A stretch of 64,000 bases of DNA from Campylobacter concisus (GTDB taxonomy: Bacteria; Campylobacterota; Campylobacteria; Campylobacterales; Campylobacteraceae), in contig NZ_PPCG01000019.1 in the NCBI RefSeq assembly GCF_002913745.1, positions 17,382-81,381 of the forward strand, read 5' to 3'. Shown piece by piece: positions 7,772-15,285 of this stretch. Positions within the stretch are counted from its first letter, which is position 1; each line of letters starts with the position of its first letter. The notes beneath the pieces are model-generated. The model was not told where the DNA came from. It saw only the letters and a program-made list of their open reading frames with translations, and searched no databases. The position numbers and the translations under genes were made by a program.

Positions 7772-9736
7772 GTGAAGTCAATCACCAATAAAATAGCACT
7801 AATGTTAATAGTTGCTCTATGTATATCGTTTGTGGCTATGTCAGCTGCTAGTTACTACACCGCTCAGAACAAGACTATTGAGTTAGTTAGTCAAAATCAA
7901 GATCAAATTTTAAAAGATGCAAAATCAGTAGCACAAAGTTTTATTGCTGATTATAGCGATGCTTCAAAGAGACTTACTAAAAATTTGACAAATTTAAATA
8001 GCGATGATGAATTTATATCTAAACTAAAAGCAGAAAAAGAAAACTCTAATGATATCGTTGGCGATATCTATTATGGCATAGAAAGCGAGCCTAAACTATA
8101 TGTAAGCACCGGTGAAATACTAACTAAGGAAAAAGATGATTATGACGCTAGGACAAGAGACTGGTATAAGGAAGCTAAAGATAGTGGCAAAACAGTCTTT
8201 TCAGAACCTTATGTAGATGCAACAACAAATAGGTTAGTCATCACATTCTCCACTGCACTTTATAAAAATGGTAAAGCAGTTGGTGTAAGTGGTATAGATG
8301 TTGATAGTCAAAGCATTGCTGAAAAACTGCTTGACATGGGAAAGACTGAGTTTGGTTATATATATTTTATGAACAAAGATGGCGTAGTTTTAGTTCATGA
8401 TACATTAGACCTACTTGGCAAAGCTGTAAAATCCACAAAACTTTTAGCTCAAAAATATGCAAATAAAGATTTTGATGAGAATGGTCTCATATCCTATACA
8501 AACGAAAAAGGCGAAAATGTAACTGCTAAAATTTTACCTATAAATGACGACGGCTGGCTCGCAGTTGCTGCGATAAATGCCGATACTTTCACGAGCCAGA
8601 CTATGCCCCTCCTAAAGATCCAGCTAATCCTAGCAGTGCTATTTATCGTTATCCTCTCAGCATTTGTCTATTTCTTACTTAAAAAGTCTCTTAACCCTAT
8701 AAAAACCATCCAGTCTAAGCTTGATGATCTATTTAAATTTGTAACTTACGAAGCAAAAGCACCAAGCAAGCTAGAGGTGAGATCAAATGATGAATTTGGC
8801 GAGATGAGTAAAGCGATAAATGAAAACATCGATAAAGTCATAGCTGGCATCAAAAAAGATAGCACTATGATAGATGAGCTAAATAAGGTAGCAAATTTAA
8901 TGATCAAAGGAAACCTTGGAGCAAAGATAGGCTCAACTCCAAACAACCCATCGCTAAATGAACTAAAAGAGCTACTAAACAAATTCTTTACATCTATCTC
9001 AGCAAATTTAAAGGGCATAACAAATGTTCTTAGCTCATATACTAAAAATGACTTTACAGCAAAGGTTGAGATAAATGAAGAGCTAGAGGCTGACCTAAAG
9101 GCTATGATACTTGGAGTATCAAACATGGGCGATGTAGTTTGCTCTATGCTAAACTCAAATTTAAGCCAAGCACAGCTACTTGAAGAAAAAGCTAAACTTC
9201 TAGCTGAATCAGTATCTAAAGTAGCTAACTCAGCTAGTATCCAAGCAAATAGCTTACAAGAAAGCGCAGCAGCAGTAGAGCAAATGAGTAGCTCAATGAA
9301 TGCAATAAGTCAAAAAGCAGAAGATGTAACAAGACAATCTGAAGAGATAAAAAATATCATCGTAATAATAAGAGATATAGCAGATCAAACAAATTTACTA
9401 GCTCTTAATGCTGCAATAGAAGCAGCCAGAGCTGGAGAGCATGGTAGAGGATTTGCAGTTGTTGCTGATGAAGTTAGAAAGCTAGCTGAGAGAACTCAAA
9501 AATCTTTAAGTGAGATAGAGGCTAATGCAAATGTATTAGCTCAATCAATAAATGAGATGAGTGAGTCTATAAAAGAGCAAAGTGAAGGCATAAATATGAT
9601 AAATCAATCAGTTGCCCAAATAGATAATCTAACAAAAGAAAATGTTGTAATTGCTAATAAAGCAAATGAAGTAACAAGCGATGTTGATAATATGGCAAAG
9701 ACAATAGTAAGTGAAGTAAGAAAGAATAAATTTTAA
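7772..9736 (+). CDS. Methyl-accepting chemotaxis protein with amino-acid-type dCache domain
   Basis: Transmembrane chemoreceptor signalling to CheA/CheW. Segments are TM1 (about 7-28), a periplasmic double Cache domain (about 30-270), TM2 (about 281-303), a HAMP-like region and a cytoplasmic signalling hairpin whose tip includes [15 protein letters not shown]. The Cache domain carries the amino-acid-binding motif described for the dCache_1AA family: Tyr124, Arg129, Trp131, Tyr132, Tyr147 and Asp176. These sit a constant three residues after the PctA positions. The gene starts with GTG; an ATG at codon 11 is the alternative. There is no CheR-binding pentapeptide at the C-terminus. The next gene encodes an amino-acid-binding protein. 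The ligand class is prediction. Confidence 0.95.
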   Translation: MKSITNKIALMLIVALCISFVAMSAASYYTAQNKTIELVSQNQDQILKDAKSVAQSFIADYSDASKRLTKNLTNLNSDDEFISKLKAEKENSNDIVGDIYYGIESEPKLYVSTGEILTKEKDDYDARTRDWYKEAKDSGKTVFSEPYVDATTNRLVITFSTALYKNGKAVGVSGIDVDSQSIAEKLLDMGKTEFGYIYFMNKDGVVLVHDTLDLLGKAVKSTKLLAQKYANKDFDENGLISYTNEKGENVTAKILPINDDGWLAVAAINADTFTSQTMPLLKIQLILAVLFIVILSAFVYFLLKKSLNPIKTIQSKLDDLFKFVTYEAKAPSKLEVRSNDEFGEMSKAINENIDKVIAGIKKDSTMIDELNKVANLMIKGNLGAKIGSTPNNPSLNELKELLNKFFTSISANLKGITNVLSSYTKNDFTAKVEINEELEADLKAMILGVSNMGDVVCSMLNSNLSQAQLLEEKAKLLAESVSKVANSASIQANSLQESAAAVEQMSSSMNAISQKAEDVTRQSEEIKNIIVIIRDIADQTNLLALNAAIEAARAGEHGRGFAVVADEVRKLAERTQKSLSEIEANANVLAQSINEMSESIKEQSEGINMINQSVAQIDNLTKENVVIANKANEVTSDVDNMAKTIVSEVRKNKF

Positions 9737-9765
9737 TCTTTAACTTACCCTTAGAGCTCCTATTA

Positions 9766-9796
9766 TTCTATCCCTTAAAATAATTAGGGGATAGAA
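9766..9796 (+). terminator. Hairpin after the chemoreceptor gene
   Basis: Thirteen-pair stem TTCTATCCCTTAA / TTAGGGGATAGAA, one pair being G-U, with an AATAA loop, 30 bp after the stop. No U-tract follows, so it may be a weak terminator or an mRNA 3' stabiliser. Confidence 0.5.
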
Positions 9797-9929
9797 CTTA
9801 TCCATAAAATTTATATGCTACTTTGCTATACGATTATTTATAGCATTTTTCTTTTATTGTAAATTTAAACAATTTTTAATAGATAAATACTGATAATTAA
9901 GCTACTAAATCACCTTAAAGGACACTATT

Positions 9930-10646
9930 ATGAAAAAGATCTTTGCTCTTTTACTGACAGCTTTTGTTGCTCTTTGTGCAAATGAGCTAAAATTTGGCAC
10001 AGCGGCAAACTACCCACCATTTGAATATATCGATGAAAACAACAAAATAACAGGCTTTGACATCGACTTGATAGACGAAATTTCAAAGCGTGCTGGCTTT
10101 TCATACAAGATCATAAATATGAGCTTTGATGGCCTCATCCCAGCGCTTAAAGCTAGTAAGATAAATGGCATCATAAGTGCGATGAGCGCGACTCCTGATA
10201 GACTAAAGTCGATTGACTTTACAAAGCCATACTACCTAACTGAAAACATCTACCTAAAGAAAAAAGGCAACGACGCTTTAAAAGCTAAAGAGGAGCTAGC
10301 TGGCAAAAAAGTAGGCGTGCAACAAGGCACCATCCAAGAGCTAGCTGCAAATGCGATAAATGGCGCAAAAGTAGTGCCTTCAGAAGATACTGTGCCACTC
10401 ATCATGGGGCTAAAAGTTGGCAAATTTGACGCAGTTATCCTTGATAGCTCGATAGGCTATGGCTTTATCAAGAAAAACCCTGAAGTAGAGGCATTTTTCA
10501 AAGAGGTTGATGGTAGCGAGGGCTTTTCAATCGCTTTTGACAAAAACAAAGAGAGCGAGCTTATCGCTAAGATAAATCAAATTTTAGATGAAATGAAAAA
10601 AGACGGCAGCTACGACGCACTGCTTAAAAAATACGAACTAAAATAG
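9930..10646 (+). CDS. Periplasmic amino-acid-binding protein (SBP family 3)
   Basis: Solute-binding component of a polar amino acid ABC importer. A signal peptide (1-17, cut in LCA-NE) is followed by two-lobe binding-protein fold motifs: GTAANYPPFEYIDENN, GFDIDLIDEI, and the hinge strand VGVQQGTIQE. Length 238 aa is typical. No permease or ATPase gene is adjacent, so it is an orphan that borrows a transporter or presents ligand to a receptor. It lies directly after a chemoreceptor with an amino-acid-type Cache domain, though a hairpin separates them. The exact amino acid cannot be told. Confidence 0.93.
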   Translation: MKKIFALLLTAFVALCANELKFGTAANYPPFEYIDENNKITGFDIDLIDEISKRAGFSYKIINMSFDGLIPALKASKINGIISAMSATPDRLKSIDFTKPYYLTENIYLKKKGNDALKAKEELAGKKVGVQQGTIQELAANAINGAKVVPSEDTVPLIMGLKVGKFDAVILDSSIGYGFIKKNPEVEAFFKEVDGSEGFSIAFDKNKESELIAKINQILDEMKKDGSYDALLKKYELK

Positions 10647-10656
10647 CACCTCCCAA

Positions 10657-10690
10657 CTAGCCTGCAAATTTAGCAGGCTAGCTTTATCTT
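10657..10690 (+). terminator. Rho-independent terminator after the binding-protein gene
   Basis: Perfect nine-pair stem CTAGCCTGC / GCAGGCTAG with a seven-base loop, followed by CTTTATCTT. It starts 10 bp after the stop codon. Confidence 0.75.
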
Positions 10691-10703
10691 GCATTTTAAA
10701 ATT

Positions 10704-10709
10704 TATACT
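10704..10709 (+). promoter_or_regulatory. -10 element for the M16 protease gene
   Basis: TATACT 37 bp before the ATG, downstream of the preceding terminator and within a T-rich context. It is a reasonable sigma70 -10. Confidence 0.45.
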
Positions 10710-10746
10710 AAAATCCGCTTTTAGATAGAAATTTAAAGGACGGATT

Positions 10747-13485
10747 ATGAGAAAAATTCTGCTACTTTTGTGCCTAGCACTTAGTCTCTTTGCCTTGCAA
10801 AATGACAAGGATATGCTAAGTGGCGAGCTAAAAAACGGGCTTAAATATTATATAAAAGAGAATAAATTCCCGCAAAATACAGCCATCTTTTACCTAGTCG
10901 TAAACTCAGGCTCGACTGATGAGAGAGAGGGCGAGCAGGGGCTTGCGCACTTTTTGGAGCACATGGCGTTTAATGGTAGCCGTGACTTTAGCAAAAATGA
11001 GCTCATTAAACAGCTCGAGAGCCTTGGGGTTAAATTTGGCGCTGATCTAAACGCGCAAACAAGCTACGATCAGACGAGTTACACGCTAAGCATAAATGTA
11101 AATGAGAAAAATTTAAAGGATGTTTTCAAGGTCTTTTCAAACTGGATCGATGGCGTAAAGATCGACTCAGGTGAGCTTGATAAGGAGCGAGGCGTCATAA
11201 TGGAGGAGGAGCGCCAGCGAAATACGCCAGCATATAGGCTCTATCTTGCCCAGAGCAAGGACATCTTTGCAGGTAGCATCTATCAAAAAAGAGTGCCAAT
11301 AGGCGACATGAACGTGATAAAAAGCGTGGATGCTAAGCACATGCAAGAGTTTTACGAGAGGCTTTATCAGCCAAGATTTATGAGCTTTGTGGCTGTTGGC
11401 GACTTTGATAAAAACGAGATAAAAGCCCTGATAGAAAAAAACTTTAGCGCAGCAAAAAACAGCAACTCATACGTTCATCCAGACAAAAGCATCGCTTTTA
11501 AAGATGGGCTAAATGTCTTTAACTACGACGCAAACGAGACGGCAGCTCAGTTTGTAAGACTTAGCTTTTTTGATAAATTTAAGCCGGTTTCAAACGAGGC
11601 TGATGTGAAGCGAAATTTAAAAGATGCGCTAATAGCTAGCCTTATAAATATGCTTTATGAGCAAAAAAATGCAAACAATTCATCAAATTTAAGTGTTGAT
11701 TTTATGGCGCAAACGCTTCAAGCAAAGCAAAAAATTTATAGCTTTGAGGCAAATGTGATCGGAGATGATTTTAACGCTAGCCTTAAAGATATGTTAAGCG
11801 TTTTAAAGGGCATTGAGAAATTTGGCTTTAATAAAGGCGATTTTAGCGATGTGAAAAAGGCATTTGTGGCAAATGTAGAGGCTAAATTTAAACGCTCAAA
11901 AACTAAAAAATCAAGCGTTTATGCAAGTGAAATTTTAAATATGATCGAAAATGGCGGCTTTGTGCTAAGCGATGAAGATAGCAAAAACCTTAGCCTAAAG
12001 CTCTTAAACGAGATCACGCTAGAGGATGTTAATGCTAGATTTAGGCAAATTTTAGCCATACCTGATGAGCGCGTGAGAGTCTTTAGCAAAGATGGCTTTA
12101 AGCTTAGCAAAGATACCTTTTTAAAGCTAAAAGATGAGGCAAAACCTTATGATACAAATTTAGCTAGCCAGAGCCTAAATAAGAGCCTTGGCAATGAAAA
12201 TTTAGAGCCAAAAGATATCGTTTCTAAAGAATTTGATCAAAAGCATGGCATCTACACTTATAAGCTGCCAAATGGCTCGCAAGTCATCTTTAAGCCACTA
12301 GCCACCAAAAAAGATAGCATCTTGTTTGCAGCCATTAGCAAGGGCGGTACTTCAGATCTTGCCGATCCTAAGCTTGGCGGCTTTGCGGTTGCGCTTACAA
12401 ATGAAAGTGGCGTTGGCAAATTTAACAACTACGAGCTTTCAAAGGTGCTAAACGACAAGATAGTAAGCTACGAAAAGAGCATAGAGGCGCTTACACAGGG
12501 CATTTACGGCTCTTCAAGCAGTGGCGATCTTAGCTCGCTGCTAGCTGTTATAAATTTAGAGTTTAGCTCGCCAAGAGCCGATGCAAACGTGCTTGAGAGG
12601 ATAAAGCAAAGAGCAAAAGATGAGCTAGCTAAAGAGCAAAATTTACCTGAATATAAATTTAGCACCGAATTTAGCAAGTTTTTTTACGAAAACAATAGGC
12701 GTGGAGCGCCCATTGAGATGGCGCAGATCGACGCGCTAAAGCTAAATGAGTTAAAAGAGATTATCAAAGATAAATTTACAAACGCAGCCTCATACACATT
12801 CGTAATCATCGGCGACACCGATGAGCAGAGGCTTTTGCCACTTGTTAAAAAGTATATCGCCACCTTGCCAAAGCTTGGCGAGGCCGAAACTTTTAAAGAT
12901 GACGGCGTGCGAAGCATCAAAGGGCAGCACATCTTTAAAAGGGAGTATCAAAGCACAAAAAGAAGCGATGTGAGCATGGATATCGTAAATTTAGATACAA
13001 AATACAGCTTCAAAGAGGTGGTCAAGCTAAGAGCGCTAAGCTCAGTCTTAAAAACGGCGCTTCGAGAAAAGATAAGAGAAGACAAAGGTCAAACATACGG
13101 CTTTAGCTTAAATACTAGGCTCGCTCGCTATCCGTATGAGCACTCAAAGGCGGTGATCGGCTTTACTTGCGACCCTGCAAACACGGATAAGATCATCGCC
13201 GAGATAAAAGAGATAATAGCTAGCATCAAGCGTGATGGCGCACTTTTGCCAAAACATTTGGAGGATTTTAAGGCGCAAAGTGAAATTTCTATAAAGAAAG
13301 ACTACGAAAAGCCTGAGTTTTGGCAAAGTCTCATCATCTCAAATAAAATTTTTAACACGCCACTTTACACGGCTGATGAGTATATAGATGCGGTTAAAGC
13401 GCTCACAAATGACGATATCAAAGAGGCTGCTAGACTATATCTAGATGAGAAAAATATGGTGATAAGTATAAATAATCCAAAGTAG
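10747..13485 (+). CDS. M16-family zinc protease, PqqL-like
   Basis: Two-half insulinase-type peptidase, probably periplasmic. A signal peptide (1-16) is followed by the inverted zinc motif H-x-x-E-H in GLAHFLEHMAFNGS (His68, Glu71, His72). A downstream acidic zinc-ligand region lies around residues 147-155 (ERGVIMEEE). The second half, from about 500, is the inactive M16 repeat with a C-terminal R/Y-type segment (DKGQTYGFSL). Length 912 aa matches PqqL-like proteins. It is a single-gene unit between a terminator and a convergent gene. A low-complexity G9/T9 tract begins just after its stop. The natural substrate is unknown. Confidence 0.93.
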   Translation: MRKILLLLCLALSLFALQNDKDMLSGELKNGLKYYIKENKFPQNTAIFYLVVNSGSTDEREGEQGLAHFLEHMAFNGSRDFSKNELIKQLESLGVKFGADLNAQTSYDQTSYTLSINVNEKNLKDVFKVFSNWIDGVKIDSGELDKERGVIMEEERQRNTPAYRLYLAQSKDIFAGSIYQKRVPIGDMNVIKSVDAKHMQEFYERLYQPRFMSFVAVGDFDKNEIKALIEKNFSAAKNSNSYVHPDKSIAFKDGLNVFNYDANETAAQFVRLSFFDKFKPVSNEADVKRNLKDALIASLINMLYEQKNANNSSNLSVDFMAQTLQAKQKIYSFEANVIGDDFNASLKDMLSVLKGIEKFGFNKGDFSDVKKAFVANVEAKFKRSKTKKSSVYASEILNMIENGGFVLSDEDSKNLSLKLLNEITLEDVNARFRQILAIPDERVRVFSKDGFKLSKDTFLKLKDEAKPYDTNLASQSLNKSLGNENLEPKDIVSKEFDQKHGIYTYKLPNGSQVIFKPLATKKDSILFAAISKGGTSDLADPKLGGFAVALTNESGVGKFNNYELSKVLNDKIVSYEKSIEALTQGIYGSSSSGDLSSLLAVINLEFSSPRADANVLERIKQRAKDELAKEQNLPEYKFSTEFSKFFYENNRRGAPIEMAQIDALKLNELKEIIKDKFTNAASYTFVIIGDTDEQRLLPLVKKYIATLPKLGEAETFKDDGVRSIKGQHIFKREYQSTKRSDVSMDIVNLDTKYSFKEVVKLRALSSVLKTALREKIREDKGQTYGFSLNTRLARYPYEHSKAVIGFTCDPANTDKIIAEIKEIIASIKRDGALLPKHLEDFKAQSEISIKKDYEKPEFWQSLIISNKIFNTPLYTADEYIDAVKALTNDDIKEAARLYLDEKNMVISINNPK

Positions 13486-13618
13486 AAATTTTTTTTTGGG
13501 GGGGGGTAGCTGGCTCTTTAAATTTTAAACCTGAGTAGAAATTTTGGAGCTAAGCTAGCTCTTTAAATCTAAGCCTGAATAAAATTTAGCGCGCTAAGCC
13601 AGCCCTAAAATTTAAACC
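13481..13618. repeat. Degenerate tandem repeat (three units) with T9G9 tract
   Basis: Three imperfect units of about 41-53 bp start at 13481, 13534 and 13578. The first two begin AGTAGAAATTTT and share the core AGCT(G/A)GCTCTTTAAA followed by CCTG. The third is more worn (GCTAAGCCAGCCCTAAAA). The first unit contains a run of nine T (13489-13497) then nine G (13498-13506). It lies between convergent genes, in the 3' region of both. It may also act as a bidirectional terminator. Confidence 0.75.
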
Positions 13619-13624
13619 ATAAAG

Positions 13625-14524
13625 CTAAGCTATTATATCCTTTGGCTTTAGCTTGTTTAGCTTTTGCACCAGATCGTCAAAGCTCGCGCCATTTTCGACC
13701 TCGCGCCTTATAAATTCCTCAAAAAATTCGCGTTTTATATCCTTATTGGTATAGGTCACGCTCTTTTTGGTAACTTGCATAGGCTTAAATTTCTCTTCTT
13801 CTATATCCTCATCGCCATCTTCTCTAACTGGCACAAGAGCGATATTTTGCAGCACATCAGCGATATTTTCGCCCTTTTCATAGCTTGTTTTTAGAAATTT
13901 CAAAAACTCATCTTTGCTATTTTTATCAGCGTAGCTTACACGATGCGGCATCGCTTGACCTAGGACTTCTATGCGTTTTTTAGCCGATGTTTGCTCATAA
14001 GAGAGAGCGCCATCCTTAAAAGAAATTTTCACATTTGCATGCTCGCCAAGTATCCTTTCGGCGGTAAATTCCAGCCATTTGTCTTTAAATTTATCGATAC
14101 TTAGATCAGAGTCTAGTAAATTTGTAGCCTCACGGTTTAGATAAAGTGTGCCATTGGCGTGATTGATTAGAATGTTCAGGTTGTCGGTGCTAGCAGATAT
14201 TTTGTAAGTTTTGTTAAACTCATCTACGCTAAATCCGTTTTTCTCGCTAGTGATGATGGAATTTAACCTCCAAAGCTTCGTGCTATCAACGAAATTTTTA
14301 AGACTAGCAACTTCATCTTTACCCATAGAGCTATCAAGCCCGTTCATCTTGCCCCAGATAGAAATTTTATCATTTGACGAGTAGCCAGAAAGTGATAGAT
14401 GCTTGAAGTCTAGGGCATTGGGAGAAATTTTTACTCTGTCTAAATTTTCAATAGTTGTTGGCTGCTTATTAAAAGCGTCTTGATAGTTAAAGCTTTGATT
14501 AAGTCCATTTAGTGCGTTTATCAT
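13625..14524 (-). CDS. Unknown soluble protein, 299 aa
   Basis: Not recognised. There is no signal peptide or membrane segment. The N-terminus is polar and Asn/Ser-rich (MINALNGLNQSFNYQDAFN) and the C-terminus charged, with an acidic patch DGDEDIEEEKF near residue 240. A ribosome site (AAAGGA) precedes the ATG. It lies upstream of the repeat tract and convergent with the M16 protease. The 83-aa gene upstream is on the same strand with a 51-bp gap. An acidic, helical C-terminal module suggests protein contacts, but no function can be given. Confidence 0.83.
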   Translation of the reverse strand: MINALNGLNQSFNYQDAFNKQPTTIENLDRVKISPNALDFKHLSLSGYSSNDKISIWGKMNGLDSSMGKDEVASLKNFVDSTKLWRLNSIITSEKNGFSVDEFNKTYKISASTDNLNILINHANGTLYLNREATNLLDSDLSIDKFKDKWLEFTAERILGEHANVKISFKDGALSYEQTSAKKRIEVLGQAMPHRVSYADKNSKDEFLKFLKTSYEKGENIADVLQNIALVPVREDGDEDIEEEKFKPMQVTKKSVTYTNKDIKREFFEEFIRREVENGASFDDLVQKLNKLKPKDIIA

Positions 14525-14575
14525 GTCAAATCCTTTAACACTATATCGGCAAATGGATTTAAATTTTAAATGGGA

Positions 14576-14827
14576 TTATTTTTTATTGCGGTATTTTTCG
14601 AAAATGGCGATCATCTGGTGCGAGTCTTGCGCGACTTTGAGCTTGTTTGGGTTTTTGCTAAGTAGCTCTTCTCTTAAAGCGTCGATGAACTCCTTATCTT
14701 TTTTGCAGGCTTCAAGGCTCACACGTCCTCTAAGTATAGCCATAAACATAATATCGGCAGTCGCGTTTATCATCTCAAGCATCTTTTCTTCGCTCATTTT
14801 TTTTAAATTTTGCCCTTTTTTAAGCAA
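14576..14827 (-). CDS. Unknown small protein, 83 aa
   Basis: Not recognised. It is soluble and helical, with the segment MINATADIMFMAILRGRVSLE and a basic C-terminus. The listed start is a TTG 7 bp after an AAGGA; the alternative is the ATG ten codons in (MSEEKML, at 14797), with a poorer ribosome site. It begins 3 bp after the ABM-protein stop, so it is probably translated from the same mRNA. Function unknown. Confidence 0.75.
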   Translation of the reverse strand: MLKKGQNLKKMSEEKMLEMINATADIMFMAILRGRVSLEACKKDKEFIDALREELLSKNPNKLKVAQDSHQMIAIFEKYRNKK

Positions 14828-14830
14828 ATA

Positions 14831-15124
14831 TTATTCCTTTACGCTTACAAAATTTATTATTTTCACCTCTTGACTCTCTTTGCAAGCCTCCAGTGCAGCC
14901 GCATTTTTCACCATGTGAGCGCTCTTCATATGCTCTTTTTGGCTCTCTAAATTTTCCCAGCTCTCCATAAAGCAGTATTCGCTTTTAGTGCCCGCAACTA
15001 CGCCACACTCGTAGCTTATGCAGCCTTTGTCTTTTCTTGAAGCTGGCACGATCTCTTTTAAAATTTCTTCAAATTTCGCCTCACATCCAGCTTTTAACTT
15101 TACATTTACATAAAATCCTACCAT
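14831..15124 (-). CDS. ABM-domain (YgiN-like) monooxygenase family protein
   Basis: Small dimeric alpha/beta-barrel protein of the antibiotic biosynthesis monooxygenase superfamily, often a quinol monooxygenase or a stress protein. The 97-aa sequence shows the family order: strand GFYVNVKLKAG, helix FEEILKEIVPASRKDKGC, strand YECGVV, motif YCFMESWENLES, then HMKSAHMVKNAAAL and a last strand. There is no signal peptide. It is divergent from the TMAO/DMSO-type reductase gene. The substrate is unknown. Confidence 0.9.
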   Translation of the reverse strand: MVGFYVNVKLKAGCEAKFEEILKEIVPASRKDKGCISYECGVVAGTKSEYCFMESWENLESQKEHMKSAHMVKNAAALEACKESQEVKIINFVSVKE

Positions 15125-15285
15125 TTCTTATCCTTTAATATTTTTTTGGCTAAAATAACGCAATTTAGACGCAAGTTTGCGTATCACATTACAAGGCCTT
15201 TTCATGACAAGATGATACAAAATACTAAATTTATAACTCATAAAACCAACCAAAAACAGTAAATTTAACCAAAATCGGAGAAAAA

